From Candidatus Krumholzibacteriota bacterium (GTDB taxonomy: Bacteria; Krumholzibacteriota; Krumholzibacteriia; LZORAL124-64-63): a stretch of 64,000 nt of DNA. Made by a program: the position numbers and the translations under genes. This document shows, piece by piece, positions 8,822 through 18,003 of the stretch; the stretch's first letter is position 1; each line of letters begins with the position of its first letter. The stretch spans positions 35,350-99,349 of the forward strand of contig JAJRZA010000076.1 of assembly GCA_024275485.1 (NCBI GenBank), written 5' to 3'. The notes beneath the pieces are model-generated. The model was not told the DNA's origin and searched no databases. It was given only the letters and a program-made list of their open reading frames with translations.

Positions 8822-10342
8822 TCACACAACCACCGACTCCTCCAAAAACCTCCGCCTGTCCTCGGGCAACTTCAAAATTTCTACCAACATTTTCAATGTC
8901 ACCTCCCTGTCCCTGCGCACCGACCGGCAAACCGCCTCGGGAACGGGCCTCTCACCTGATTCCGACTTGACATGCTCGGCCTGAACGGCAAAACAAACCC
9001 CGCACAATCTCAGCGCCCAGCAATCCGTGCACTTGTCTTTCACTGCATCATGAAACTGATCCTGAAGGTCGAGAACCTGGGGCGATTCAATCCCCGCCTG
9101 CAAACTCCCTAGTTCCATGACGCAGCCAGTTCGCTCACATGGCTGAAACCGGCCATCGACTGTTACGTGGAGTTTCCGTTGGCCCGGTCGGCAATTTCCG
9201 CCTGGGGTAAATTTGTGGGCCAACGTCCCTCTGGATCGGTGATGGAGCTTGATGATCTCCGGCTCGAACAACTCACGGATGACCGGACTGAGTTTGTCCC
9301 TTGTTCCATTTGTCACCGCCTCCAGGTATTGCTTTCGGGCCTGCTCCACCTGCTTCCCAAGGGCCAGGAAGTCTTCCTTTGAAGCAGACCAGTCCTGTCC
9401 TTTGAGGTTGGCGCTGTTGACCCGGACTGACGGAGGGGAGGGGATTCCATGTTTGACAAAGGGAGGGAAGTCGGCAAAGAAGTCGGCCAGCTCAAACAGA
9501 TCTGTCGGTGGAGCCATTGTTGCGACGAAGGAAAGGCGCTTGTAGGTGGTCGGGTCACGGCCAAGCAGTTTGTCCAGGTTTGCGAGGACCTTGTCGAAGG
9601 TGCCGTTCCCATGGGCATCAACCCGGTTTTGATCATGCCACATGGCCGGGCCGTCAATGCTGATCTGGAGAAAAACCTTTTTTCGAATCACCAAATCAAT
9701 GGCGCGGTCCGTTAGCAGTACCCCATTGGTGTCGATGATGAACATCGCATCTTTACCCCTGGGATGTTCCCTGCCTTCTTCGATGACTATTTCAATCAGG
9801 TCCAGTTCGAGGAGGGCCTCGCCTCCATAGAATGAGATCATCGGCTTCTTGCCTGGTTCTACTCTGTCCAGAAAGTACTTCAGGCTCTCAAGCGCGGTTT
9901 CGGGGGACATGGATTCGTCTTCATGGCCTCGCACCCAACCGAGGTCGGCCCCATGCACACAATACCGGCATCGTAGGTTGCACCGTTCGGTAACGGTCAG
10001 AACTAGGTGTTGGAAGTTGGAATCGCACTCTCCGGGCCTGGCGAGTTTGGGGTCCGGCGGGGCCAGGAGAGGCCGGAAGGCGAGGAACAGTCCTTCCTCT
10101 TTTCGGGCGGTTTCGATTATGGCGCATGCTTCGAGGATTTTGGGTTCCGGCCAGGTCTCTTTCAAGGACTGGACAAGGTCCTCCTGGCTCATGGTCCCGA
10201 AAAGAGGGATAACCGCGGCCAGTTCCGGGTCTATCTCCAGGATTTGGTTTGTGTTTACGTCGTAGTAGAAATGAAGGTCTTTGGTTTGAAAGACATGGCC
10301 GAAGACCTGGTTTGGGCGAGGAGGGGACAAGGGGTTCTCCAT
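8822..10342 (-). CDS. Radical SAM/SPASM peptide maturase
   Basis: A 506-residue iron-sulfur enzyme. The radical SAM cluster motif is C121, C125 and C128 in CNLRCRYC. FYGGEALLE and TNGVLLT follow in the SAM-binding region. A SPASM domain supplies CX12GX4C, a CX2CX5CX2C block and a final Cys, for auxiliary Fe-S clusters. The N-terminal 90 residues (FYYDVNTNQILEIDPE) resemble the leader-binding front part of maturases for Cys-containing peptides, such as the SCIFF/CteB type. These use 5'-deoxyadenosyl chemistry to install crosslinks. The gene faces away from a 57-codon peptide gene 214 bases off, its likely substrate. The substrate assignment is inference. Confidence 0.88.
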   Translation of the reverse strand: MENPLSPPRPNQVFGHVFQTKDLHFYYDVNTNQILEIDPELAAVIPLFGTMSQEDLVQSLKETWPEPKILEACAIIETARKEEGLFLAFRPLLAPPDPKLARPGECDSNFQHLVLTVTERCNLRCRYCVHGADLGWVRGHEDESMSPETALESLKYFLDRVEPGKKPMISFYGGEALLELDLIEIVIEEGREHPRGKDAMFIIDTNGVLLTDRAIDLVIRKKVFLQISIDGPAMWHDQNRVDAHGNGTFDKVLANLDKLLGRDPTTYKRLSFVATMAPPTDLFELADFFADFPPFVKHGIPSPPSVRVNSANLKGQDWSASKEDFLALGKQVEQARKQYLEAVTNGTRDKLSPVIRELFEPEIIKLHHRSRGTLAHKFTPGGNCRPGQRKLHVTVDGRFQPCERTGCVMELGSLQAGIESPQVLDLQDQFHDAVKDKCTDCWALRLCGVCFAVQAEHVKSESGERPVPEAVCRSVRRDREVTLKMLVEILKLPEDRRRFLEESVVV

Positions 10343-10556
10343 TGGTGAATGGGCGCTGTTTCAATTCCTACCTGATCGGGCAATCCCCCCTGCTATAAAG
10401 GGTAAGTCTCAAAAGGTCGATTTGGATGCAGGAAACGCTAATATTTTTTATGAGAAAATTGGTAGGCGGAAATTTTTGTGGACAAGAATTTCCTGAGTGG
10501 CAAGATGCTGCTACGTCTCATATCCGCGTTGCGCCCACCTTTGCTGGAGGAATGGC

Positions 10557-10730
10557 ATGTATCGGAAATTGGAAAAGGATGATTTGGCAAAGGTTCAGGC
10601 CAAGAAAAGCGGACCTGAAAATATTTGTGAGTGCGTATGCAAATCTGAAAAAAACAATCCCGATGAAGAGAAAGCAGAGACAAACTTGGCCATCAACCAA
10701 GTAAGAATAGATTGGGACATTAACGGATAG
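10557..10730 (+). CDS. Candidate RiPP precursor peptide with CxCxC motif
   Basis: A 57-residue open frame. ATG 10557 is preceded by GGAGG at 10546-10550, six bases away. Residues 5-13 read LEKDDLAKV, like the LxxxDLxxV leader motif of many modified peptides. The only cysteines are C24, C26 and C28 in CECVC. The acidic, Asn-rich C-terminal part has no signal peptide or membrane segment. It lies divergent to the radical SAM/SPASM gene and is the only supported plus-strand gene in 45 kb. Its 3' end overlaps the convergent anti-sigma-like gene by 11 bases. It could be a chance frame; the ribosome binding site, leader motif and neighbour together argue otherwise. Confidence 0.55.
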   Translation: MYRKLEKDDLAKVQAKKSGPENICECVCKSEKNNPDEEKAETNLAINQVRIDWDING

Positions 10731-11439
10731 GCTTCCCCTTAAAGTAGGAAACCTGCCCATATTTTTTTGTTGTCAAAACCCAGCCTTGAATTTGAAATGA
10801 AACTCCATCAAGCTGTTTTTCCTGGAAAATTGTCGGACTAATCGTTCCTGTTTCTATTTGTTCATTAAAATCACTCCAGTCTTCTAAAATAAAATTGCCA
10901 ATGTCTTCATTTCTGGATGATGGGGGGACCAGAGAAGGGCGACCCGTTTCTGAATTTTTCCCATTGATAATATACTCCCGTCGTACAATCCAGCGGGTAT
11001 TCCCTTTGATCATCCACCCTTCAACCCCAATGATAACCCCCAGGTCGGCAAGAAATTGTTGGTTTTTTTCATGGATATCCGCTTCACTATCACCCTCCAG
11101 TACATTAAACCCATCCCCGCGAAACTCGTTCTTCACAATCCGCCAAGGCCCCTTCGAATTCTCAACTTCAACCATATCAAACCCGTCACTACCCAAATCT
11201 GAAATATTGAATGCCAAAACACACAAAACGGCCAAGGACAACACAGACGCTACCCGCTTGATATTCCGTCTCTCCCGTTTTTTCCGCACCAGCTGGTCGG
11301 CATACATCTTATCCCGGAAGTCGCTTAGAAATGCCTCCATGTCCTGATTACAATCAGGAACAGATGGTCTCATCCCCCGAAGCCACTGATCAATCGGCTC
11401 ATTGAATTCCTGGGTGTTGGTGTTTTTATTGTTCTTCAT
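10720..11439 (-). CDS. Putative anti-sigma factor, single-pass membrane protein
   Basis: A 239-residue protein. ATG 11439 is chosen over an upstream TTG at 11469 and overlaps the sigma-factor stop by 14 bases. Residues 1-61 are polar and end in a basic KKRERRNIKR patch, a single transmembrane helix spans about 62-80, and the remaining 160 residues would be periplasmic. Topology and position after an ECF sigma gene fit an anti-sigma factor, although no ZAS/HxxxCxxC zinc motif was seen. The periplasmic part resembles no family I recognise. Its end overlaps the candidate peptide gene on the opposite strand. Confidence 0.55.
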   Translation of the reverse strand: MKNNKNTNTQEFNEPIDQWLRGMRPSVPDCNQDMEAFLSDFRDKMYADQLVRKKRERRNIKRVASVLSLAVLCVLAFNISDLGSDGFDMVEVENSKGPWRIVKNEFRGDGFNVLEGDSEADIHEKNQQFLADLGVIIGVEGWMIKGNTRWIVRREYIINGKNSETGRPSLVPPSSRNEDIGNFILEDWSDFNEQIETGTISPTIFQEKQLDGVSFQIQGWVLTTKKYGQVSYFKGKPIR

Positions 11440-12172
11440 TATTTCTGGGCCCCCTTCCCTTGCCCTCAAACACTTTCCAGCCGTCTTCCTTCAACGATGC
11501 GCTCCTGGCCAACTGCAATATCCCGGCGAATGCCGTTTGATCCAGACCCAGCTCGGTCAAATGCTCCAGTATTTTTTTCCTGCCCCGTTGCAAAATGGAT
11601 TTCACGGTGGATTCTTTCTCTCCCATAACTATTGATATTTTGCTGGTAGTCAACTCCATCCGATAGTGATGAAAAAGGACCTCTTGCTGGATTTCACTTA
11701 AAGAAGCAAAACACGAAAACAACAGCTTGGCTTCTTCTTCCAACAGCATTTGATCATCAGGTTGACGGTTATCTATGAATTCAATGTTTTCCGGATCCAG
11801 GACGATTTCGCTGTTGCTGTTTTGCCGTTTCCATTGCGTATTTATGCAATTCCTTGCAATTTGAAACAGATACGCGCCAATCGAAACCCCACGCAATTGG
11901 AATTTTGGCAAGCCATCCCAGGCTTTGGTGAATGTTTCATTGGTGATCTCATTTGCCAGATCATGGTCATGGGTCCTCTTGAAAACATACCCGAAAATTT
12001 TTCCATAGAACTTGCGTACAACTTTCTCGTATTCCTCGGGATCTTGCTTTATGCGCTTGAGCCATTCCCTTTCAATTTCAAGATCAATAGATTCCTGTCT
12101 TCCTTCCCGAACATTTTGATCCACCCGGACCTGATCAACGACCTTTTCCTGCTTCTTTTTTTGCGGCTTCAT
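11426..12172 (-). CDS. ECF-type RNA polymerase sigma factor
   Basis: About 248 residues from the ATG at 12172. In-frame starts extend to 12313, but the added residues look unlike the family; no strong ribosome binding site separates the options. Region 2 is visible in YGKIFGYVFKRTHDHDLANEITNETF and the following GAYLFQIARNCI segment. Region 4, with its helix-turn-helix, spans LSEIQQEVLFHHYRMELTTSKIS to ESTVKSILQRGRKKI. Region 3 is absent, as in ECF factors. It directs transcription of a small regulon, possibly including its own operon and neighbours. A basic, charged N-terminal extension of about 40 residues is unusual. Confidence 0.85.
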   Translation of the reverse strand: MKPQKKKQEKVVDQVRVDQNVREGRQESIDLEIEREWLKRIKQDPEEYEKVVRKFYGKIFGYVFKRTHDHDLANEITNETFTKAWDGLPKFQLRGVSIGAYLFQIARNCINTQWKRQNSNSEIVLDPENIEFIDNRQPDDQMLLEEEAKLLFSCFASLSEIQQEVLFHHYRMELTTSKISIVMGEKESTVKSILQRGRKKILEHLTELGLDQTAFAGILQLARSASLKEDGWKVFEGKGRGPRNNEEQ

Positions 12173-12405
12173 ATAAGAAGCACCACAGGGATATCCACTG
12201 GTTCTATAATCATTAATCCTTTCAGAAAGGTTTTGGATGCACAATAATAGCATAAATATTTGGGGCGCAGGAAAATCTGGGACTTGTTTTTTGAATAACC
12301 TGTTGCAATACAATTAATTTGGATGATGTTTGATTCCGTAATTATTTTTTTTGTTATTGGGGATTTTTTGATTTGTCCCCCCCGGCAGAAGGATAGGGGA
12401 AGCAC

Positions 12406-13212
12406 TCAGGGCCTTGGCCGGGTTTTCAAACTCACCTGACACCCCAACAATGCCGCCCCATCCTGCCTGGCCAACACCCAACAAACCCCATCCAACACCC
12501 CAACCCGCTCTTTCACTGCAGCCAAAGCCACCCCCGCATCATTGTTTTTGTCACTCAAATGCGCCAACATTATCCCCTTCAGGTTTGGCGACCCGGCAGC
12601 CAAAATTTTTATCAAATCCCCACATTGCCCGTTGTTCAAATGCCCCCCATCACCAACAATACGCTGCTTCAAAAAATATGGATAAGGCCCGGCGCGAAGC
12701 ATTTCTTCATCATGGTTGGCCTCCACGAACAGATAATCAAGATCCCGCAGCAACTGAAAATCAAGCCCGTCCAGCGTGCCGATATCCGTGGCGAAAAACG
12801 TACGCACTGCGGCCACTTCAACCAGGAAAGCGCAGGGTTCTTTTGTATCATGGGAAATCTTGATGGGAGTAACGGCAAAACCTTCATGCTCTATGGTTTC
12901 GCCGCACCGAACAGTCCGCGTCTGCAACGACTCAAGCCCCCCGCCGCTGATGGTGCCGGCGGTTGCCAGCACCGGTGCCGCAAAATTACGGCTGCATTTC
13001 AACGCGCCCTTGATATGATCGCCGTGTTCGTGGGTGATCAAAATGCCGCAAACCGTTTGGGGATTGACGTCTTGCTCGGTCATCCGCAAAACCGTTTGAC
13101 GATGTGAAAAACCACAATCCACCATCAAGGTTTTGCCTCCATGGCAGATCACGGTTGAGTTGCCCCGACTGCCGCTGCCGAGGTTGATGATTCTTATGGG
13201 TGGGGTGGACAT
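12406..13212 (-). CDS. MBL-fold metallohydrolase, YycJ/WalJ-like
   Basis: A 268-residue cytoplasmic metallo-beta-lactamase-fold protein. The dinuclear metal motif HEHGDH occupies residues 61-66, and later metal ligands include FFATDIGT and the His in LAHLSDKNND. The opening INLGSGSRGNSTVI is typical of the YycJ/WalJ group, predicted phosphodiesterases or nucleases linked in some bacteria to cell-wall or DNA metabolism. It is separated from the sigma-factor operon by 230 bases and from the envelope operon by 41 bases, and may be transcribed with the latter. The exact substrate is unknown. Confidence 0.8.
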   Translation of the reverse strand: MSTPPIRIINLGSGSRGNSTVICHGGKTLMVDCGFSHRQTVLRMTEQDVNPQTVCGILITHEHGDHIKGALKCSRNFAAPVLATAGTISGGGLESLQTRTVRCGETIEHEGFAVTPIKISHDTKEPCAFLVEVAAVRTFFATDIGTLDGLDFQLLRDLDYLFVEANHDEEMLRAGPYPYFLKQRIVGDGGHLNNGQCGDLIKILAAGSPNLKGIMLAHLSDKNNDAGVALAAVKERVGVLDGVCWVLARQDGAALLGCQVSLKTRPRP

Positions 13213-13253
13213 TGTTCTCGCTTGGTGGGTTGGCTAACAGGAATCAAGGCAAA

Positions 13254-14195
13254 TCATTTCCCACCAATATACACCGTATCGACCCGGCTGTCCTTAACCA
13301 CCATCAGATCCACATAACTGTGATAGGCGGTGACCAGAGTGTCGGTCACCGAAACGGTCAGCAGATCGTTTCGGCCACTGCCGTCGCCCATGCTCAGGAA
13401 CTCGAATCCCAGGTCCCGGCCGTCGTATCCCCAAAATTCAATGGTCGTGGTGCTGTCGTCGCGGGCGAAATACATTTCCATGGTGCCGCGGCCGTATTGC
13501 TTGTCCACGGCGCGGTGAACGTCGCCCCAGATTCCGCGCAGGGCACGATCATCTTCTTCTTCCGGGGTCATTTCGGGCATGGGGGCTTCCCAGTCGAAAT
13601 ATTCCGGGGGTTCCAGCGAGGTGACCAGCTCGTCCATCCAGCCGGTTTCCCGGTGGAAGGCACGGTAGAGCAACAGTTGCGAATTTTCCCATCTTGCGGC
13701 CGAGTCGAGGAAATCAACGTCCAGGGCGTCGAGGATGTAGCTGTTGCCCGACGGGTGGGCCACCATCAGGTCGCCGTTGCTGAAACCCGAGCGGCTGAAG
13801 TCGTAGATCTCGATGAACTTGATCGAGTCGGGATGAACTTCATCATAAGCGCAGCAGTCGAAGAGGTAGTTCAGGGCGTTGCGGTCCGTGATAACAACAC
13901 GGGGAATGACCGGTCTGGTCAAGCGGACGGAGTCGCTTTCCACGGTGCCGTCGAAGCCGGCGGTGCCCACGTATCGCGTGTATTCTTCCCGGCTGATGGG
14001 GCCGGCCATGCGTCGGGAGGCGGGCGCCTCGGTGGAGCCGCCGGTGTTTGCGTCGTCCTGCAAGTGCTGCTGGGCCATTTTCTTCAGTTCTTCCAGATAG
14101 TCGGGCAATGGCTCCGGGATTTCATCCTGACTCCAGGCCAGGGCGGCGAGAAACAACACCATCAGGACCAGCCAACTGCGGGCGAACAGTCTCAT
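13254..14195 (-). CDS. Exported hypothetical protein, last gene of the envelope operon
   Basis: A 313-residue protein with a signal peptide at 1-22 and no further membrane segment. The mature part is acidic and has paired cysteines (CC near 115). It ends in a beta-rich region with repeated short strands (MEMYFARDD, TIEFWGYDGRDLG, YHSYVDLMVV). I do not recognise the family. ATGA overlap with the upstream lipoprotein gene places it in the TolQR-containing operon, so it probably acts in the periplasm or at the outer membrane with those partners. Confidence 0.6.
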   Translation of the reverse strand: MRLFARSWLVLMVLFLAALAWSQDEIPEPLPDYLEELKKMAQQHLQDDANTGGSTEAPASRRMAGPISREEYTRYVGTAGFDGTVESDSVRLTRPVIPRVVITDRNALNYLFDCCAYDEVHPDSIKFIEIYDFSRSGFSNGDLMVAHPSGNSYILDALDVDFLDSAARWENSQLLLYRAFHRETGWMDELVTSLEPPEYFDWEAPMPEMTPEEEDDRALRGIWGDVHRAVDKQYGRGTMEMYFARDDSTTTIEFWGYDGRDLGFEFLSMGDGSGRNDLLTVSVTDTLVTAYHSYVDLMVVKDSRVDTVYIGGK

Positions 14196-16903
14196 GGGCC
14201 GACCTCCTGGCCGCGGCCCGGGCTCAACGACGCCTGGTCCATCAGGCCACGCAAAGTCCTGGCTTCGTCGCGGGCCTTGACCGCCTCCTGGAACATTCCC
14301 AGTTCGCCGGCCAAACCCTGCCTCAATTCATACATGGAAATCAGTGTTTCCAAATCAAAATCAGCGGGATCGTTGCCGATGACCCGCAGGGCTTCGGTGA
14401 TGGCGGCGCGCACCAGACCGAGGGCGCCGCGCTTGTTGCCGTCGGCCAGAACAGAGGCGGCGCTGTAGCGGGCCGTGGCTACTGTCTTCAAATCGGTGGC
14501 GTATTCTTCAGCCACGCCCAGGAAGCAGTAGAACGCCTCCTGGCGCTTGCCTTCCTGTTGGTAGAACGTGCCCCGGTTGTAGAGGAAAACCGGATAAACG
14601 GCAATGATGGTCGAGTCGATCTGGCCGACTTCCGGGTTCATGTTCGGGTGCGCAGCTACATTCTTCAAAAGTCCGTGCATCCGGCCCAGACCTGCATCGT
14701 AATGGCCGGTTTTCAGGAATTCGGTGGCACCGGCCGACCAGTTGATTTGACGACGGGCGCCGGGGGTGCGGGCGTCCAGGCCCAGGGCCACCAGGGAGTC
14801 GCGTTTGACGATGGCTGCGGCCACGGTTGAATCGGGCAATTGGTTGATGCTGCTCCAGCGTTGGCGCAACTCAAGGTTGCCGTTGTCCCAGGACCAGTGC
14901 TGGAGCAAGGCCATAACCGTAGCGGCCTCAAGGTCTTCACTCAGCATCGCCTGACGACTGTAACGATATAGAAAGTCGTCCCCATCACCGGTTTCAAAGG
15001 CCAACCGCTTGCGCAGAGTATCAATATTCAACATCCAGCGACGCACATCAGTGTCCGCCAGGGCTGAATCCAACTGGCTCAAATCATCCCGGGCCTTGAC
15101 GACGAAACGACGGAAATACCAGCGGCGATCCGCAGGCAGAAACGCTCCCGAACGGGCCACCGGTGAGTTTGTTGAAGCGACCACCAGTGCCGCTTCGTCT
15201 GTTTTCTCACCAGACAAAACAGCCTGGGCTGCATCCATGTCCGCATCAAATTGATGACGCTTCAGCAAAACATCTTCGCATTGGTCCAGCCACAACCGGG
15301 CCTGTTTCTGGGACCGGGCCGCTGTATCCAGGGTATCGTTTTGCGCCCAGGATTCCAGGGAGCGGCTCCAGGCCAGGCTCGCCATCTGATAATACCAGGT
15401 GTGCTGACCGGGTTGGCTCTCGGCCATGTCCTGATAGCCCCTGATGGCGGCGGTGTAATCCTGCGATTCACCGAGCACGCGGGCCCGGTTGTATAAATCT
15501 GCGGCGAGGGCGGCCGATACACCCTGGCTCAGGCGATCATGGCCTTCAACTTTTTTCAGATGAGCCCGGCGAAGTTCCAGCAGCCGGTCCGACGATTGCC
15601 GATAGGTGCGCAAAAGATCCGACCGTTCACGAATCTGAACCGCACCACCTGCGCGGGCCACCATTTGTTCCAGGGACGCGTACAGTTGCTCGCGCTCCTC
15701 TTTTACGCTGGCCACCTGACCCAGGCGGTCTTTCCAATAACGAGCCGCCAGACGTCCGTAGGCGCCGTTCAGATTGCGGTTGCGCTCCTTCAAATCCACC
15801 AGGGTTTTTTGCACCTGTTTGACATACTCTTCGGCCTTGCGACGACTCTCCAGCTCCGTCTGGAAGGTGCCTGCGCTGTCCAGATCGGTCGCCCGGATCG
15901 AAGCCAGTGTCGCCAGATAACCGAGGTCTTTTTCCATTTGCTGCAAAAGGCCGACCATGCGCCGGGAATTGTAGGGCGTGGCGGGGTTGGCCAGATCCAA
16001 GCTGCCGGTCTCTTCGAATTGAACCCAGCGGGCTTCGAATTCCAGCAGGGTCGAGCGCCGGCTTTCCAGATTTTGCTGCAAGCCGCGCAAGGATTCGGGA
16101 GACAGTGCGCCGGCGGAAAGGTTGCGCGAGGCGCGGCCCATTTCGTTGATCATTTGATCCAGGTCGGCGCTGAATTCCTGCACCAGGCGTCCAACCGATT
16201 GTTGCGTGCGGGCGGAATCCGCAGTCATGGAGGCCATGTCCAACCCGGATTGCAGCCGGACCAATTGATCCCGCAGCTCCACGCTGCGTTGGCTGAATCC
16301 GAGCACGGCAACCTTCACTTCGCGCGACTGGATCTGTCGGGAAGGATCCAGGCTGTCCCACTCCAGAACCGTACCCAGGGAATCGGCGGTCACCACCATG
16401 CGGTCCAGATGGCGCACGGTTTCTTCCAGGCCCAGCATGAGTGCCGCGCCGTCGTCGTTGTCGGCCATGCCGACCAATATCAAGTGACCCACCGCCTGAC
16501 TATCGGCCGCGCTCAGGGCAAAACGATCGTCGCCGGTGGCGGCCAACTGAATGAAGCGTGCCACCGCTGCCAGGGTATCGACAACCTGCTCACGGAATTC
16601 GATGGTCTTGGTCTCATGCTCCAGCACCGCCAGGGTATCGGCATTCAGGACTACGCCGAATGACATGTCGGTTGCCATCACAAATGATGTGTCGATGCCT
16701 ACCGGAACCAAGGGAGGGGGCGCGGGTTCGGCTTCAACCACCGCAACCGTATCAATGACGGCAGTTCCATCATTGACGGCTACCCGAGTGCTCTCCGTCT
16801 CCACCGCGGGACCGGATCCGGAACACCCGTAAAGGGCCAGGCCGGCCAGCAGAAGCAGCCAAAGCGCGAGCTGGGATTTGTTTATTCGGACATACACGGT
16901 CAT
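14192..16903 (-). CDS. Large coiled-coil/TPR-like lipoprotein
   Basis: A 903-residue predicted lipoprotein. ATG 16903 is preferred over GTG 16906. The lipobox LALYGC around residues 22-27 marks the acylated Cys. Residues 150-450 are rich in heptad-like Leu/Gln/Arg/Glu segments suggesting long coiled coils. The C-terminal half has helical pairs resembling TPR or Sel1-type repeats (YNRGTFYQQEGKRQEAFYCF). It should sit in the periplasm anchored to a membrane and could span the space between the TolQR-like motor and outer-membrane partners. It overlaps neighbours at both ends (TGATG and ATGA). Confidence 0.65.
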   Translation of the reverse strand: MTVYVRINKSQLALWLLLLAGLALYGCSGSGPAVETESTRVAVNDGTAVIDTVAVVEAEPAPPPLVPVGIDTSFVMATDMSFGVVLNADTLAVLEHETKTIEFREQVVDTLAAVARFIQLAATGDDRFALSAADSQAVGHLILVGMADNDDGAALMLGLEETVRHLDRMVVTADSLGTVLEWDSLDPSRQIQSREVKVAVLGFSQRSVELRDQLVRLQSGLDMASMTADSARTQQSVGRLVQEFSADLDQMINEMGRASRNLSAGALSPESLRGLQQNLESRRSTLLEFEARWVQFEETGSLDLANPATPYNSRRMVGLLQQMEKDLGYLATLASIRATDLDSAGTFQTELESRRKAEEYVKQVQKTLVDLKERNRNLNGAYGRLAARYWKDRLGQVASVKEEREQLYASLEQMVARAGGAVQIRERSDLLRTYRQSSDRLLELRRAHLKKVEGHDRLSQGVSAALAADLYNRARVLGESQDYTAAIRGYQDMAESQPGQHTWYYQMASLAWSRSLESWAQNDTLDTAARSQKQARLWLDQCEDVLLKRHQFDADMDAAQAVLSGEKTDEAALVVASTNSPVARSGAFLPADRRWYFRRFVVKARDDLSQLDSALADTDVRRWMLNIDTLRKRLAFETGDGDDFLYRYSRQAMLSEDLEAATVMALLQHWSWDNGNLELRQRWSSINQLPDSTVAAAIVKRDSLVALGLDARTPGARRQINWSAGATEFLKTGHYDAGLGRMHGLLKNVAAHPNMNPEVGQIDSTIIAVYPVFLYNRGTFYQQEGKRQEAFYCFLGVAEEYATDLKTVATARYSAASVLADGNKRGALGLVRAAITEALRVIGNDPADFDLETLISMYELRQGLAGELGMFQEAVKARDEARTLRGLMDQASLSPGRGQEVGP

Positions 16904-18003
16904 CACTCCTTTCCCTTGATTTCAAGCCAGTCGAGCACCAACTGGAACATGTCGGGTACTTCGGACGGAATTTCGGACACCGACTCCAGGGCCACCTCAA
17001 TCACCGATCCGGGGGCAAAAGGATCGTTTTCGGGCGGCGGGCCACGGAACACCCGGCCAGCCTTCACGTGGTTCGCTTCCAGATAGAAATCCGGCAGATC
17101 GATGCGGTAGGCCTGGTTGCCCAGGACCACCAGAATTCGCAACAAATTATTCTGAAGGCGGTGCAGGAAATAGAACTGGTACAACTTGCCGTTTTCATCC
17201 ACCACCGAACCGGTGCTGGTGCGGTCGGCTTTTTGAGCGCTGAAATCCAAGGCTTCGGCCACCGCCGGTGGCAGCGATCTGGGGTGCCCCAGAATCCAGC
17301 CCGTCAGATCCTGTTTTTCCTGGCTTGCCGGCTTGCTCAGGCCCACGCCCTTGCCTGCCTGGCGTTCGCTACGTTTGATAACCACGGCCTGCTCCACACC
17401 CTCTTCCGCGGTGATGTCGCCGCTTTTGTCCTGACCCAGGACTGCGCCTCCGGGCTGGTTGGAGGTTGCGTCCACGTTGGCCGGTTGAGCCGGGCCCGAG
17501 CCGCCGGTGCGGCGCAGGGTAGCGTCCAGGTCCGGACTGTCGTCGCGGGTAATTTCCCGAACACTGGGGTCGTTGAGAATGGCGCCCGGCACATCGGCAG
17601 CAGATTCTTCGAAATCCCAGGCCGCCTTGGCGTTGGGGGTTTCGCTCATGGCCACTTCGGTATTGATCGGCTCGCGCACCGGTTCGATTTCGGGAATATC
17701 CTTGGTGGCGTCGGGAATGGAGAACAAGACCACTTCGTTGGCCTCGAATTCCTCGAAGGAGGTTTGGAATTGGCCGTTGGGTCCTGCTACCATGTCTTCA
17801 AAATTGACTTGTTCTTCCTGCCGGACCTTGGGCGGAGTCAGGATTTTTTCGATGATGGGCGCGGCCTGTTTTCCCACCGTGTAAGTGATGCTTCCCAAAA
17901 AGATGATAGCCAACAAAAAAGGAACGACGGCCGCGGCCCCGGCCCAGGAGGAGGCCTTGTTGTCGAGAATCTTTTCCAGTGTCTCTTTGCTGGCCAAAAT
18001 CAT
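16903..18003 (-). CDS. Inner-membrane anchored periplasmic protein of the TolQR-like operon
   Basis: A 366-residue protein with a cytoplasmic N-terminus, one transmembrane helix at about 22-44, a Pro/Glu/Asp-rich stretch to about 230, and a folded C-terminal domain from about 240 on. This is TonB/TolA-like architecture, but no TonB box-binding signature or canonical TonB C-terminal domain was identified. It directly follows the TolR-like gene with an ATGA overlap, so it is a good candidate for the energy-transducing third component. No specific family is assigned. Confidence 0.55.
   Translation of the reverse strand: MILASKETLEKILDNKASSWAGAAAVVPFLLAIIFLGSITYTVGKQAAPIIEKILTPPKVRQEEQVNFEDMVAGPNGQFQTSFEEFEANEVVLFSIPDATKDIPEIEPVREPINTEVAMSETPNAKAAWDFEESAADVPGAILNDPSVREITRDDSPDLDATLRRTGGSGPAQPANVDATSNQPGGAVLGQDKSGDITAEEGVEQAVVIKRSERQAGKGVGLSKPASQEKQDLTGWILGHPRSLPPAVAEALDFSAQKADRTSTGSVVDENGKLYQFYFLHRLQNNLLRILVVLGNQAYRIDLPDFYLEANHVKAGRVFRGPPPENDPFAPGSVIEVALESVSEIPSEVPDMFQLVLDWLEIKGKE

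Noticed and set aside
10426..10704. Second plus-strand frame overlapping the peptide gene
   Set aside because: No ribosome binding site before its ATG and no leader-like motif; the 57-codon frame is better supported.
13200..14468. Plus-strand frame of 422 codons
   Set aside because: It runs antisense to two genes with signal peptides and operon overlaps. Its product has no recognisable domain and the frame fits a GC-rich shadow.
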